Shown here piece by piece: positions 33,735 to 44,998 of a DNA stretch of 64,000 nt. Within the stretch, counting starts at the first letter, position 1; each line of letters opens with the position of its first letter. This DNA is from Catonia carolina (taxonomy: Eukaryota > Arthropoda > Insecta > Hemiptera > Achilidae). The stretch is taken from contig JAQMRL010000022.1 of assembly GCA_035578175.1 (NCBI GenBank), forward strand, positions 5,067,501 to 5,131,500. Direction: 5' to 3'. The position numbers and the translations under genes are program-made. The notes beneath the pieces are model-generated. The model was not told where the DNA came from and made no database searches. It saw only the letters and a list, made by a program, of their open reading frames with translations.

Positions 33735-34060
33735 CTACATCTATATCTATATCCATATCTTAGGACTACCGATGCCTCTCTTTTTTTGGGGTATACCATC
33801 ATCCTTTGATCTGATATAATTCCCATGTGCTGTCTCCAAATTTCAAGACATCTTCTTATTAAAAATGTAAACATCCAGTTCTAAGCTTAGGTAGGCTACT
33901 CGTTTTTTATTTTATCCAACCGAATCTTAATTTTTGACCATCCGAAAACCTCATCTCTGTTGTCTGGATTTTTCGTTCATGTTATTCCATGGTTTGCTAC
34001 GCTTCACTTTCATACATAATAACTGGGTTTGCCATAATTCACATTATACAATTCTAATAC
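33735..34060 (-). pseudogene. Possible RTE/CR1-like LINE remnant
   Basis: Minus-strand frames read MANPVIMYESEA, then RKIQTTEMRFSDGQKLRFGW. These loosely follow the AxPxLLYGSE and ETAEMRFLR motifs of endonuclease-RT LINEs, as in the better remnants at 15073-15515 and 16975-17590. The match is short and frame-broken. Confidence 0.4.
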
Positions 34061-34524
34061 AGTAAGCAAACATTAGCTACCACTACCGGCTAATAGTGGG
34101 GATCATTATAGTAAGTCCGGTACCTGTTGTTTCTTAATCTGTAATAATATATACTTTAACATTTGATACAGATCCACCAATAGCAACGACGACCAATCAA
34201 TTACTGACAACTAAAATAAAAACAGTATGCATAAAAGCTTTTGTAACAAATATTAGAAGTATTGTTAATTAAGTTGTTCATGCAACTAAGAAGCTGAAAT
34301 TTATTGAATATTTGGTTACGTTTACTCAATTTGTAATTTTATTTTTTGACTGCACAATATATTTTTATTTCCTTTGTCAAACATTTACAACAAACAAATT
34401 TGATAAAAAATGTATAATACAAAATATTGACAATTTTAATATTGACAGTACTCCAACCGTATTCATTAAGTTAGTTCATTACGTTTTAATTATTTAATTT
34501 GTTTTTTTTTTAATTTTGAAGTCG
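34061..34524. other. Non-coding spacer
   Basis: AT-rich, nothing recognised. Confidence 0.4.
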
Positions 34525-34835
34525 CATGATAATCCAAATCCAGAGTCGTTTCAGTCTTCGTATCGGGACAGTTGGTAAATTTGGTCAACAATGAGCTGGT
34601 TCAGATTATTGTGTATTTTTTTAAGAATCGTGTGTACGTGCATAGGAACACATCTTTGATGTATGGGATGTTTAGATCTCTGTGTAGTGTATCTTTCGTT
34701 ACGTTAAAGAGAGCATTAGAAGTTATTATTGTCCTAACAGATTGGACTGAAAGCGTTGTATTGTCAAAATGACTAACGCTTTGGCACAACAGTAAGTTTG
34801 GCTACAATACATCCAAACGGGTCTCTAAGGTAACA
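34525..34835 (-). pseudogene. Jockey-like LINE ORF2 C-terminus remnant
   Basis: On the minus strand: RPVWMYCSQTYCCAKALVIL, TIQRFQSNLLG, then FNVTKDTLHRDLNIPYIKDV, IVDQIYQLSRYED and a degraded RLKRLW-like end near 34530. This parallels the intact ORF2 C-terminus at 29450-29753 and the 47155-48198 copy (KPVWTYGIQLWGTA, LLHRDTNTP). A few stops and shifts are present. Confidence 0.75.
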
Positions 34836-36184
34836 CTTATAAACTATTTTATTGAAATTATTTAACAGATATATTTTTTATGTTACTCCTTTCGTGTTTA
34901 TTTGAAAAATCTGTTTCGTTATTAATTCACATCAATATGCTGGCTTTACTAACACATACCATGAGTATTTTATTTCTTGTGTTTTTTTTAGTATAACTTC
35001 TAGAAGTTTAAACCAGTCTTGTTGCTAAATACGTAAACAACATTAATATTTTATAAAAGAGATCTCACCAAAAAAGCTTTTGATACGAAAATTAAACCAC
35101 CGTCTATCAGACAAGCATTAAAAAAGAGTTTGGAGCTGTTATACGGTCTTTTAAAAGTATATTCTACGAAATATTATATTCAAGACTATTAAGTATTTTT
35201 CGCACAAATTTTACTTTTGATCGGTGAATATACTCGTTTAGAAACGAACTTTTTGAATTCACAAACACGTTTTTGCTGTTATTTTTCTTATGGAGGCCGT
35301 AGGATTGTCCTTTCAAGTAAAAATAATCCTACAACCTATTTCTGTATTCATACGGCATCTTTCTAGTAGTGTTTTCTGTGCACATACACACATCCCACAG
35401 CGACACCGTAATACGCATTACAGTCCATTGCAGTATTATTACGGCAATAATATTTCATAAACGGTTTTAAATTTTATACTCAATTTAAGAGTAATTATTT
35501 ACTTAATTGATAACAAACGTATCAATTTATTACCTTCAGTATATATTTCTTAACCGGAGAAATATTTATATTAGTTTTAGAGACATTTTTTCTTTTAGTT
35601 TTTCGAACAAGCTTTTTAATAAAACACTCAGAATAATTCTTCTGTCGTTGTGTCTATCTAAAATCGCTTCAAATTTTATATTGGTTTCCTAGAGGCTAAA
35701 GTGGACTTGAAACTATATCACGTGATTTAATTTGTAAAAATGTGTAGACTCTGAGAACAGAAATTGAAACTTGAACCTTCCACTTTCTGTTCTACTACAC
35801 AACCATTACGTCACGGAAACAATCACTCTAATATTGGTTAAATTACTTTCAGTATTATCTTCAAGAACTGTTGCTGGGGTTATTACTATTTTATGGGAAT
35901 ACACCTTTCTGTCATTTACGTTGAATCAATATGGACTGAGGCACACTGGGTTAGTCCTTTGGGTCTTTCTGCAAGGGATTTTCAAACTGACAACACGAAA
36001 ACTATTAATCGATAATTGAACTATTAATCGGTCAATTAAATTCAATGACATCAAAATGCCAGTTCTATTCCCTTGAATGTTAGCGATTTTATAATATACT
36101 TACTACCACTAATTTATACGTTAATGCAATTTAGATATTACTGTTTGCATTGTAATTTATTTTGTAATAACAGATTATTGTTAA
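34836..36184. other. Non-coding AT-rich stretch
   Basis: No coding region or known repeat recognised. Short ORFs near 35507-35692 and 35771-36019 show no family signature. Confidence 0.4.
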
Positions 36185-36390
36185 AGACAGTCATTTGAAA
36201 ACCATGTGGAATTATGGAATTAAACTTTGGGTAACTGGAACATACTGAAGTTATAATATTGAAATTTTACGATTCCAATCGAAGGCTTAGTAGAACACTG
36301 CTTTCCCAAGGTATTTAACGAACGCAATTTTACACATTAGACCTAACTCTATATCGATTAAGGACAAAATTTAATATTTAAATTTAATTT
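36185..36390 (+). pseudogene. Jockey-like LINE ORF2 C-terminus remnant
   Basis: Reads LKTMWNYGIKLWVTGT in one frame, then IEILRFQSKA, and degraded text corresponding to the APWYxTNxxLHxDL segment (ACGAACGCAATTTTACACAT). It matches the KPVWTYGIQLWGTA and IEIIQQFQSKILR segments of the copy at 47155-48198. It runs directly into a tRNA-like SINE remnant. Confidence 0.65.
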
Positions 36391-36404
36391 AAAAAACAGA
36401 TTTT

Positions 36405-36575
36405 GGAGAAAATAAACTTTTATTTTTTGTTTAATCGGGCGCTAGCAAATACTTTGGTTTCACGAACGGTGGATGGGTTGAAACGAGTAAAAATTTTCCA
36501 AACTCTTGGCTACATTCTAACCCGAGATCTTCCACTTTGCAGCGTAACACACTTACTACTAAACCACAAAAATAA
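36405..36575 (-). repeat. tRNA-like SINE remnant (family S1)
   Basis: On the minus strand GTGGTTTAGTAGTAAGTGTG (box A region) is followed about 25 nt on by AAGATCTCGGGTTAGAAT (box B region), then by AGAGTTTGGAA. The last word also follows the box B region of the tRNA-like piece at 49995-50100, so the two belong to one SINE family. Confidence 0.5.
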
Positions 36576-38339
36576 TCTTTACTATTTTAATAGTAGTGAA
36601 ATAATTTCAAACATCTAATCAGTCATTCTTTAAAAAAAAAAAATGATTTCACAAGTCTTAGTTTGGAAGTCAAAGAAAAAATTTTAGTTATTTATGGTGA
36701 AATAACATCACTGGGCATTTTCTGTAATTTAATTCATATTACAACTGATGCATTTGAAAGGAGTTTACTTATTGTTTACTTTTTTTGCTTTATTTAATTT
36801 GGAACTGTACAAAAACAATAAGCAAAAATGTTTACAACTAAATTAACAAAAACAACCAACCGCATTAGTGGCTTTGAGGATGATACCACCCAACGATTAC
36901 TCACCAGAGAACAATAATTGTATTCATTCCTAAATTGTATTTTTTTAATCGTAATAAATATGGCAGTTGCATTAATGTACCATATCTCTACTTCAACGGC
37001 GTTTCAGTCGTCTTTGTGCGATTCCTATTAAGTCTGAAAAATTCATATTCCATATTAAGGAATTGTGATGATTTTGAAGTTTGTCTCTGAACTTACGGTA
37101 CAGTTTTAGATATGTATCGTGTCACGTTCACGCTACTTCTAATAAATGTGGTGTAAATAAATAAACGAACAATTTGTTGTTTTAAGATGTTTAATTAAAT
37201 TTAAAAAAATAAATAAATATTAATTACAATTTACAAAAAAAGATAACTAAAATTTAATTTGATCTCAGGGTTAAAATAAATAATAATTGTTTATTGTTTG
37301 AATTTATTTATATGGTTATCTATAAAAATCAATTGACAATCTATACTAAACAAATGACAATCAACTTATACTAATAAAATCCCCGTACTGGCTTTTTAAT
37401 TTAAAAAAATAAATATTTTAAAATAAAAATTTTGAAATGAATAAATTGAAATTATCTCAGTTGTATGTAAATAAATTTATTGATGATTACCGGTTCTTCT
37501 TGCTTTGGTCTGAAAATCTTCCGTTGATGTAGTTCGGTGTATAGCGATTCTTCTTGATTTCGATTTTAATAAAATGAATTTGTTAATTTAGTTTCCGGAT
37601 TCCCGGTTCGATTTTAATGAATTACGATGACTTAAATATTGATGTTTTGAAATATATATATTATTTATTTTATTAATGAATTATTACTATTTAGATTTTA
37701 AACTTTGTCAGAGCGTCCCTATACAATGTTCACCGCACGGCTGTCGTCAGAACACAGCTCCACGAGTTCATGTTTTAATCAACTATATTGATAAATAAAT
37801 TTGATTCACTAATTTAAAAAATATTCTAAAAATTCGGATCACTATAAAAAGATTCATTGTTTATTAATTTGATTATTGATGTTTTTAGTTTATTATTTTA
37901 TTTTGATTTCGATTTTTTATTCTTCTTTTAATAACTATTATTTAGTTGTTAACTTCAATAACGTAGTACCAACTTGAAATCTTTTCGTTCACGGGGATAA
38001 TACGACATAATTCAACTGAAATTAACTGAGATAATATATTGATAAAATAATTTAAAATGTTTATTCTGCCAGTTCCTACCATTTACATAGTTAATCACTC
38101 TATTTAAAGGTTTTTACAATCATTAATAGCTAGCATCTACCTAGTTCATATTTTTGTATTAAAAACTAGGTAGTAGTACACCTGTTAATCGTACACCTGT
38201 TCCCATCGTGTCCACAATAAATTATTATATTATTATAATTATATAATTATTGTATTTATCGTGTATAAAGATTCATATTTTCTGTCTAGAATCTGATGTA
38301 GTGGCTTACCTGTTTAGTTTGACCGTAGCCAGTAATTAT
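36576..38339. other. Non-coding, very AT-rich stretch
   Basis: No gene recognised. The only less AT-rich patch is about 37708-37770. No terminal repeats were found by eye. Confidence 0.35.
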
Positions 38340-38715
38340 TTAATATAGGTTATGTTATGCTACAGTCGTTGACGCAAGGAACGCGTAAGTCATCGTGTAG
38401 TGTTTCATTAGATACGTAACTCAGGAATTAGTAGTCACTCGTAAGAACTCACTTTGAAAACGTAGTATTCGTGAAATTACTGATGGCTTTGCTGCACTAT
38501 AAATTTGACTACCATACATCAAGATCGGTTTAAGCGTCGCCTTGTACGTCAAGAGTTTTGAAGTCATGGGTTAATTTGACTTCTTGGCTAATAGCCTGTA
38601 TAACTGTTTCTGTCTCTTATTTAGTAGTTATCGCTTTTGGTTGACGTGCTTGTTCCACGTCAACCACCTCTATAAATATAGCCTAAGGTACCGAAAATTG
38701 TTTGCTTGTGGAAGA
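38340..38715 (-). pseudogene. Jockey-like LINE ORF2 C-terminal remnant
   Basis: Minus-strand frames give LRYLGYIYRGG, KLLTYKATLKPILMYGSQIY, SAAKPSVISRILRFQSEFLR and a degraded VTYLMKHYT segment. The order YLG-x-LDRRLTW, LTYKAxLxPIxxYG, then RFQSxxLR is that of Jockey ORF2 after the RT catalytic core. Several stops and a run of frame changes are present. Confidence 0.7.
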
Positions 38716-39228
38716 CGTTGGTTGAATATTGTTTACTTAAAAAGTTTATAAACTGAAACCCTGCTCGTGAAAATATTACTAATAATTAACTATAAGCTAC
38801 CCGAAGAAAAAATTACTATTCCTTAAATCAAATATGAATAATAACAATGAGGAATATCTATAATAATAACGAGTTATTAAAACACAGTAATAAGTAGTAA
38901 ATTATTAAGATAGGATCCAAGTTCCAGTTAAGGTAGGGACAAAGCAAGAAAGTTAGCCGGACATCCCTTTCAAGGTAATTAAAAACTTTATTATGTATGT
39001 AAAAGTACAGTATAATTAATAGCATACCTTTATTTAGTTATAAATTACCGATTTTAGTAAAAAAATAAATTCATCTCAAAAGTTCAAAAATGGAAGTTAC
39101 AAGAAAGCTAGAACTTACAACATAATTATGACCTTTCGAAAGTTTGTTTAACTTGATTGCACGTTTTTATTTTTATTAAATTATATACGCTAAACAAGAT
39201 AAAATAGAGTAAGGTTTGAATTTAAGTC
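38716..39228. other. Non-coding spacer
   Basis: AT-rich, nothing recognised. Confidence 0.4.
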
Positions 39229-39257
39229 TTGCCGCCTCCGTGGCCTAGTGGTTAGAG
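39229..39257 (+). repeat. tRNA-derived SINE 5' head
   Basis: GCCGCCTCCGTGGCCTAGTG followed by GTTAGAGTG has a near-consensus Pol III box A (TGGCCTAGTGG). The tRNA similarity stops there and REP1 sequence follows, so no box B or acceptor stem is present. Confidence 0.55.
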
Positions 39258-39375
39258 TGTTTTTTTGAGTTCAAGGGGCCTGAAAATGTGTAATTTAGGT
39301 GAAAATATTCGTTCTAGGAAAATTTATAGGAGAAAACTTTCTTACTTGTATTTCATATAAGGCAAAAGAAAGTCA
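39258..39375 (-). repeat. REP1 fragment E (terminal ~120 bp only)
   Basis: TTTTTTGAGTTCAAGGGGCC, TGAAAATGTG, TTTAGGTGAAAA and the end TTCATATAAGGCAAAAGAAA align with the last 120 bp of copy B (GTTTTTTGGGTTCAGGGGGT, GGTGAAAAC, TTCATATAGGCAAGAGAAAG). It is fused to a tRNA-like head. Confidence 0.6.
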
Positions 39376-40417
39376 AAATTAGTTTTTCGCGTCTCACTAG
39401 TTAAAGTTTTAAGAATCCTCTTCGAAAAATGTTTTACGAGAGATAACTATGGTACAACTGTCGAGAAGTGTGGAAACAAAACACTTGTATGTTTCCAAAC
39501 CAAATCGGTTAGAAAAAGTTGAGGGTATTGATGGGGTCTATAGAAGGAATGAAATTATTGTACTATACTAGTCGAAATTATGATTTGCCTGACGTGTCAC
39601 TCTTCAGTAATACGTATGGAAATACACAATACTCATCGATAAAAAATAGGTTCATGAAGTATTATTATAAACTGTTTTTAATTAATTCTGGTTTGTACAC
39701 AAAATGCAAAAGGAAAAATAAAATAATTTAAACTGCTAATATAAATTATAATTCGAAAAACCGTATGATAAAACTGGAAATAATAACTATTTTAAAAGCA
39801 ATTATGTTAGAGAATAAGGCGCTAAAATATTTAATATTCTGTTCACATAAACCGTGATGGGATGTGGGAAAGAGTCTGTACTGTCTTTCATCCCTTAACA
39901 TTCCCCCAGTTGCTGGAACCTATCTCTTGCAGCAATTCCCTTATCTACTACTAGTACCTCTACTACTACCCATCAGCCTAAAAGCCTGCACACAAACCAA
40001 TCCACTAAATCTACAAACCGGGTAAAACTTTTACAATCAGACCGACCACACACCACTTAATATGTAACTCAAAATTAATTTCGCCGGTTGTATTTTTTCA
40101 AAGTTAATTGAAGTTTTATTCTATTTGTTTTCGTTTAGAAGGTTTTAATTTTTATTTTATTAATGAACTGGATTATTTTTTGAGTGGTTGAAATATAAAA
40201 AATATTGTATCGAATTTTTATGAAGCTCTTTCTGATTCCCTAGAGTTATGTTTTCGTTATTTGTAAAACAGTATAAAATATTGAAGCAGTCGTTTCTTTT
40301 TTGTTAAATTACACTCCATCAATCACGAACATTCATACTTTAATAGCACAAATTTTAAAACATTTTTAACAATTTAACACAACTGAAAGAGCGTTCAGTT
40401 TTTCTGAAAATTAATTT
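39376..40417. other. Non-coding stretch
   Basis: No gene recognised. The patch 39850-40030 is rich in pyrimidines and less AT-rich than its flanks but has no open frame or known motif. Confidence 0.35.
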
Positions 40418-40753
40418 TCAGGCTACTGTCAAATATTTTTTATTAAATTTAAATTTAATTTTTATTGCTGAACTGAAGTTTAAACCACGGTAATGTTTTT
40501 CTTCATAAACATGCATCATCCAGTGTTGGATATTTACCTCCCTGTTCGATTTCACAATTCCCTGTTCTGGTGATAACTGGAAGGGCGCCTTCTTAGCCAG
40601 TAAAACCCAGGCGCCAAGTTCAAGTTTGCTAGTCTCTCCACCATCTTTGTGGACGACCTGTAGTACTCCTCTTTCCCAGCCAGAGTTTCCACTGTTTAAT
40701 TCCATTTCTTGTTCCATCAATCGTGTGTCTGATTCATTTTTTATCCGGAACAT
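40418..40753 (-). CDS. Orphan open frame, possible exon of unknown gene
   Basis: I do not recognise this 111-codon frame. The first ~90 residues have balanced composition (WERGVLQVVHKDGGETSKLE, then LGAWVLLAKKAPFQLSPEQG) and sit in DNA less AT-rich than the surroundings, whereas the last 20 codons turn lysine/phenylalanine-rich like the AT-rich flank. This suggests a true coding segment ending near 40478, perhaps at a GT donor such as CGTGGTTTAA, with random readthrough after. It could equally be a fragment of an unrecognised transposon. No signal peptide, membrane segment or known motif is seen. Confidence 0.3.
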   Translation of the reverse strand: MFRIKNESDTRLMEQEMELNSGNSGWERGVLQVVHKDGGETSKLELGAWVLLAKKAPFQLSPEQGIVKSNREVNIQHWMMHVYEEKHYRGLNFSSAIKIKFKFNKKYLTVA

Positions 40754-42385
40754 AGCTACTTTACTGATGCTCTATTAACGTCTGTTATTTCAGTTTTCTG
40801 CTGAATGTTCTCGTGTATCACTCAATCTTTTTAAAATTTACCATCACTCTTTCCAAGGATATTTTTATCTTGGCCAGGCTCTTCAACACGGATTATATTT
40901 GTGCAGCTTTAAGAGAACAGAAAGCAGTCTGCATATTGATTAATAAAGGAACTTCTTATACTGAACAGGATTTTATGATCCATTAGGATTCTACTTTGAT
41001 TTCAAAAACCCGCATCTTAGCGCGTTTCTATTTCAGCTGTTTGGCTTATTTACCCACCGAGACAGTTGTATTCGTTTTTCTTTATAAAAGAAACATCAAC
41101 ATAATATAAGCTATATCTACTTTCATTTTGACTGCCGTGATTTTTGTTTTCTTTGTTTAGTTTAATCTTACATTTTCTGGTTTTTTCACCCTTTACGAGT
41201 TTGTTAAAACTAGAATGTTAAAACTTGGAATTCATAAGATTTGCGCCCACGTTTAAACACAAATATTTGTTTCATCTGTCCATTTTGTTCTTAAATCGTA
41301 TATAAAATACTGTAACGTGAAAACTATCCATCGTGGATACCTATCTGTAGTTGTACAATTTGTGCACGGCTGATTACTCTTCAACAGAATTGATTTCTTT
41401 ATTCTGGTTATGAATCTTACGTCTAAAAGTAAACATCATAGAACAATCGAAATAGATCTGTTCAACCTTGATTATGAACATAGTATACGAAAGCACTAAT
41501 AATGTCAATCATTATCCTAATTACATTACCATTCACAATGAACAACAAGTTCCAAAGAAATTCAATATATCCAATTAACAAACTGCTATTCTGAATAATA
41601 ATTAATGTATTCCTCCTATTAACATGAATCGGAGCACAAATGCATAAATCTTTTATTAAAATGTAATTGCGTGTAACATAAAATGCAAAGAAGGCAAAAA
41701 ATGGAGGACTCATCTTGCGCACTGGCTTACTTTGCTGGTATTTTTCCCAAAAAAAAAAAAAATTCTTCAATTATCAGTGTTGAAGCTTTATAGATACAGT
41801 TATATGTTAAAGTAACTCATTTAAAATAAATAAATTTTACTTCATTTCATTTTTAATGGTTCGATGTACTTTATGTACTCTACATTTACATGCACTATGT
41901 ACTAGATCTTTATGTCAGGATATACGTTCGTTGGTTCACACATAAGAGACATACTACGACATCTCTTATATGAACCTCTTATTGAGGGAGTAGTAGAAGA
42001 ATCTTATCCTTATTATTCTTATTTTCTTATTCTTGTAAACATGTTACAATATCTCTCTTAAGCTCTTATTGAGACGTAGAAAAATTACGTACTAAACGTA
42101 TAGTATTGAAAAATCGGTAATCAGTTACTTTATACGTCATCAGAGTTTAACGATTTATCCATTACTCTCACTTTAGAATTTAACCTACCTACATAGAGGT
42201 CACAGTCACTGGCGTAACTAACATGTTAAAGGATTGAACATAAAGAAATTATTTTGTGTTTCAAAAGAAAAATAACTTAATAATCGACAGAGAAAATTTT
42301 ACCCTGATATTTACACAAACCGTAAACTAATTTTTTAAACAAGATAATGTAAGTAACTTTAGAACTCTTTAAGTTGATCAAGGCC
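40754..42385. other. Non-coding stretch
   Basis: No gene recognised. An A14-like run lies at about 41750-41762. A small hairpin (CATAAGAGA and TCTCTTATATG arms) lies at 41940-41970. Confidence 0.4.
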
Positions 42386-42780
42386 TTTCAGTAAAAATTC
42401 TTAAGACTTGCTTCTGGCGCTCCTTTACTAGTAAGCAATAAAACTTTTCACGACGATTTCAAAATCCGGACAGTGAAGGAGCTAACCGCGTCCTTGTATG
42501 ATACAAATCACAAAAAACTAGTTGACCATCCAAACCAACTATCCCGTGATCTAGCTACAAGGAACTACCCAACTGTGCGATATCTAAAGCGAAAATGGAG
42601 TAGAGATCTCTTGGTCTGAATAACGGATAATCTCCGTAGTTTTAAACGGGGAATGTACCACTGAGTATCTCTTTTCCTCAAAGTGAAATTCCCCACCGCC
42701 ATTAAAATATCATATACCGTACGGAAGTTCTGCAGCTCAATGTACAGTACTGTAATATAAATTAAAGATAAAAAAAAGCT
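42386..42780 (+). pseudogene. Jockey-like LINE 3' end
   Basis: The frame reads FHDDFKIRTVKELTASLYDT, then KKLVDHPNQLSRDLATRNYP and RYLKRKWSRDLLV followed by TGA at 42617-42619. The terminal KRKWSRDLL is the same as in the full-length LINE (RRKWSRDLLI at 29724-29750), so this is a close relative. A 3' UTR of about 160 bp ends in an A-rich tail near 42765-42777. The copy is 5'-truncated to under 400 bp. Confidence 0.8.
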
Positions 42781-43348
42781 GAAGTTAATGAAAAAGCTTA
42801 TAAATTGTCTTATTTATTTCTTTTAAATCAAAGAGAGATTTGCGTTAGATGCGTGTACAGGTTTATACAGTATAAATAAACCAGTTTATGTGGGTCTAAA
42901 AGTGGGTAGATAAAGAGAAAGTAAAAATGAAATGAGCAAAGATGGCTGCCAATGAAGCGATCTTAATCAGGGTGAAGTTGTGTCAATTAAATCAGATGGG
43001 ATGGTAGGACTCTGCTATAATATTGCTGAGCTCTTCCTGTGATAATATTGACCCGCGTTAAACAAACACGCAAGAATAACATTGGTCTAGACCTCTCCCG
43101 TTATTACTCGTTTTATATTAATCTTCCTAAAACTGTTTTGTAGCAGTTGAATTTGGTCATGTAACTACAAGCAAAATAAAAGCTTTTACATTCTCACTGT
43201 GTTTTCTTTTGTTGATCATTTGTTTAAATAACAATTTTTGTTTTTCTAAATCACAACATACGTTTTAATTTTGTAAACGATATTATCGGAACGAAATTAT
43301 TGCATATGACTCGATTAATAAAAATTGTTTCCATTAGTGCGTTGACTA
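42781..43348. other. Non-coding spacer
   Basis: Nothing recognised. Confidence 0.4.
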
Positions 43349-43505
43349 TACGAGGTGTGCCTATTAAAAAACGAGACTAACGTTTAAAAAATTTAATTTT
43401 AATTTTATACATAATCACGTATTATCACCTTCGATATACACTCCTTCTCTATCCCTACAACGCTCTATGCAAATTTTCCATTGTTGGAAACAGTGCTGGA
43501 AGTCA
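43349..43505 (-). mobile_element. Mariner 3'-end fragment (copy 1)
   Basis: Begins after TA (43349-43350) with the inverted repeat CGAGGTGTGCCTATTAAAAA, continues ACGAGACTAACG, and reads on the minus strand as the end of a transposase, QQWKICIERC. It stops abruptly at GGAAGTCAC and joins REP1-like DNA. It keeps TGG in the QQW codon, whereas the two neighbouring mariner ends have TAG. Confidence 0.8.
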
Positions 43506-44030
43506 CAATAGCCTTCCCAAGAATTTCAGTAGATATGACGTTTACTCTACCTTGTATAAAATAAAATATGTAGTAAATAAGTTGATTCTATAAATATCAT
43601 ATGAGCCGTTTTTGTGAAATTTAACAAAAAAATTAAATTTCACGAAGGAAGTGCTAATTCCGGTGGAACACACCAGGAGGTGTTCGTGTTCAATTATGAT
43701 GATGGTTTAACAGAGGTTTACGTAGTCAATTTCTGATACAAACATGAAACATGGGTCCGAAAGTTGTTACGCTGGATTTATATCTACGAGGTGTGGCTAC
43801 TAAAAAACGAGACTGACGTTTAAAAAGTTTAATTTTAATTTTATACATAATCACTTATTGTAACCTTCAATATACATTTCTTCTTTATCCCTACAACGTC
43901 CATGCGAATTTTCTATTGTTGGAAACAGTGCTGGAAGTCATCTTCTGTCAGCTCCTTCAGGACACGAGCCGCTTTCTCTTTTACAGCTTCCACAGACTCA
44001 AATCTTGTCCCTTTCAATGCAGATTTCACC
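43504..44030. repeat. Long inverted repeat, left arm
   Basis: Pairs with 44471-44998. The arm comprises about 280 bp of REP1-like DNA (CACAATAGCCTTCCC at the outer end), the TA at 43785-43786, and about 245 bp of mariner 3' end. By eye the arms are about 95% identical. Because flanking DNA is shared, the arms arose by one inverted duplication and not by two insertions. Confidence 0.9.
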
Positions 44031-44714
44031 TTAGGGAACAAGTAGAAGTCACATAGTGCATGATCTGGTGAATAAGGTGGATGTTCTAACACTGAGATGC
44101 TGTACTTGGCTAGGAACCTTTTCACAGATCACGCGAAATGAGCTGGCGCATTGTCTTAGTGGAGAACCCATGATTTGTCCTTCCACATTTTGGGGCGTTT
44201 TTCCTTACTCTTTGACGTAGTTTAGAAAGTACCTCAAGGTAGTAATATTGATTAATTGCTTGACCTTGAGGAACTCAGTGAAGGTACACAATCTCATGGA
44301 TATAAAAAAAAATCAATCATCTTTTCTTTAAATTTTGACTTGCTTATTTGAGCTTTTTGGGGTCTCGGTGAAGTTCGGCTCTTCCAGTGCATAGATTGGC
44401 GCTTCGTTTCCGGATCATAAGTAAAAAACCACGTTTTACCACATTTTATTATGTTCTAACTGTTCCCTACGGTAAAACCTGCATTGAAAGGGACAAGATT
44501 TGAGTCTGTGGAAGCTGTAAAAGAGAAAGCGGCACGTGTCCTGAAGGAGCTGCCAGAAGATGACTTCCAGCACTTTTTCCAACAATAGAAAATTCGCATG
44601 GACGTTGTAGGGATAGAGAAGAAATGTATATTGAAGGTGACAATAAGTGATTATGTATAAAATTAAAATTAAACTTTTTAAACGTCAGTCTGGTTTTTTA
44701 ATAGCCACACCTCG
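43787..44714. mobile_element. Head-less mariner inverted dimer
   Basis: Both ends are mariner 3' ends. The left end starts CGAGGTGTGGCTACTAAAAA, the right end, read inward, CGAGGTGTGGCTATTAAAAA, each next to TA. The left copy (minus strand) extends inward to about 44463 and covers the catalytic half of a transposase; the right copy (plus strand) covers only the last ~245 bp. The N-terminal half and the 5' inverted repeat are missing from both. The structure could fold into a large hairpin with a ~440-nt loop. Confidence 0.85.
43913..44463 (-). pseudogene. Mariner transposase catalytic half, broken
   Basis: Minus-strand frames show TWFFTYDPETKRQ (downstream of the first Asp motif), DKSWVLH, stop, DNAPAHFA (second Asp), then after another stop the open 70-codon segment VLEHPPYSPDHALCDFYLFP (third Asp, D34D spacing) to DDFQHCFQQ. 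A TAG replaces the Trp codon expected after QQ. The segment before TWFF, with the helix-turn-helix, is absent. This is a different mariner lineage from 19151-20432. Confidence 0.85.
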
Positions 44715-44998
44715 TAGATATAAATCCAGCGTAACAACTTTCGGACCCATGTTTCATGTTTGTATTAGAAATTGACTAAGTAAACCTCTGTTAAACTATC
44801 AGCATAATTGAACACGAACACCTCCTGGTGTGTTCCACCGAAAGTAGCACTTCCTTCGTGAAATTAAGTTTTTTATTTTAAATTTCTCAAAAACGGCTCG
44901 TATGATATTTATAGAATCAACTTATTTACTTCATATATTATTTTATACAAGGTAAAGTAAGCGTCATATCTACTGAAATTCTTGGGAAGGCTATTGTG
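44471..44998. repeat. Long inverted repeat, right arm
   Basis: Reverse complement of 43504-44030, starting in the transposase (GCATTGAAAGGGACAAGATT) and ending in REP1-like DNA (GGGAAGGCTATTGTG). It shares the diagnostic TAG codon with the left arm. Confidence 0.9.

Noticed and set aside
37140..38250. A possible LTR or Helitron in the extreme AT-rich block
   Set aside because: No terminal repeats, target duplications or coding remnant could be found by eye.
39229..39300. A tRNA gene
   Set aside because: Only box A matches; there is no anticodon arm, box B or acceptor pairing before REP1 sequence starts.
41462..41770. A 102-codon minus-strand frame
   Set aside because: Phe/Lys/Ile-rich text beginning in a poly(A/T) run and typical of chance frames in AT-rich DNA; no motif.
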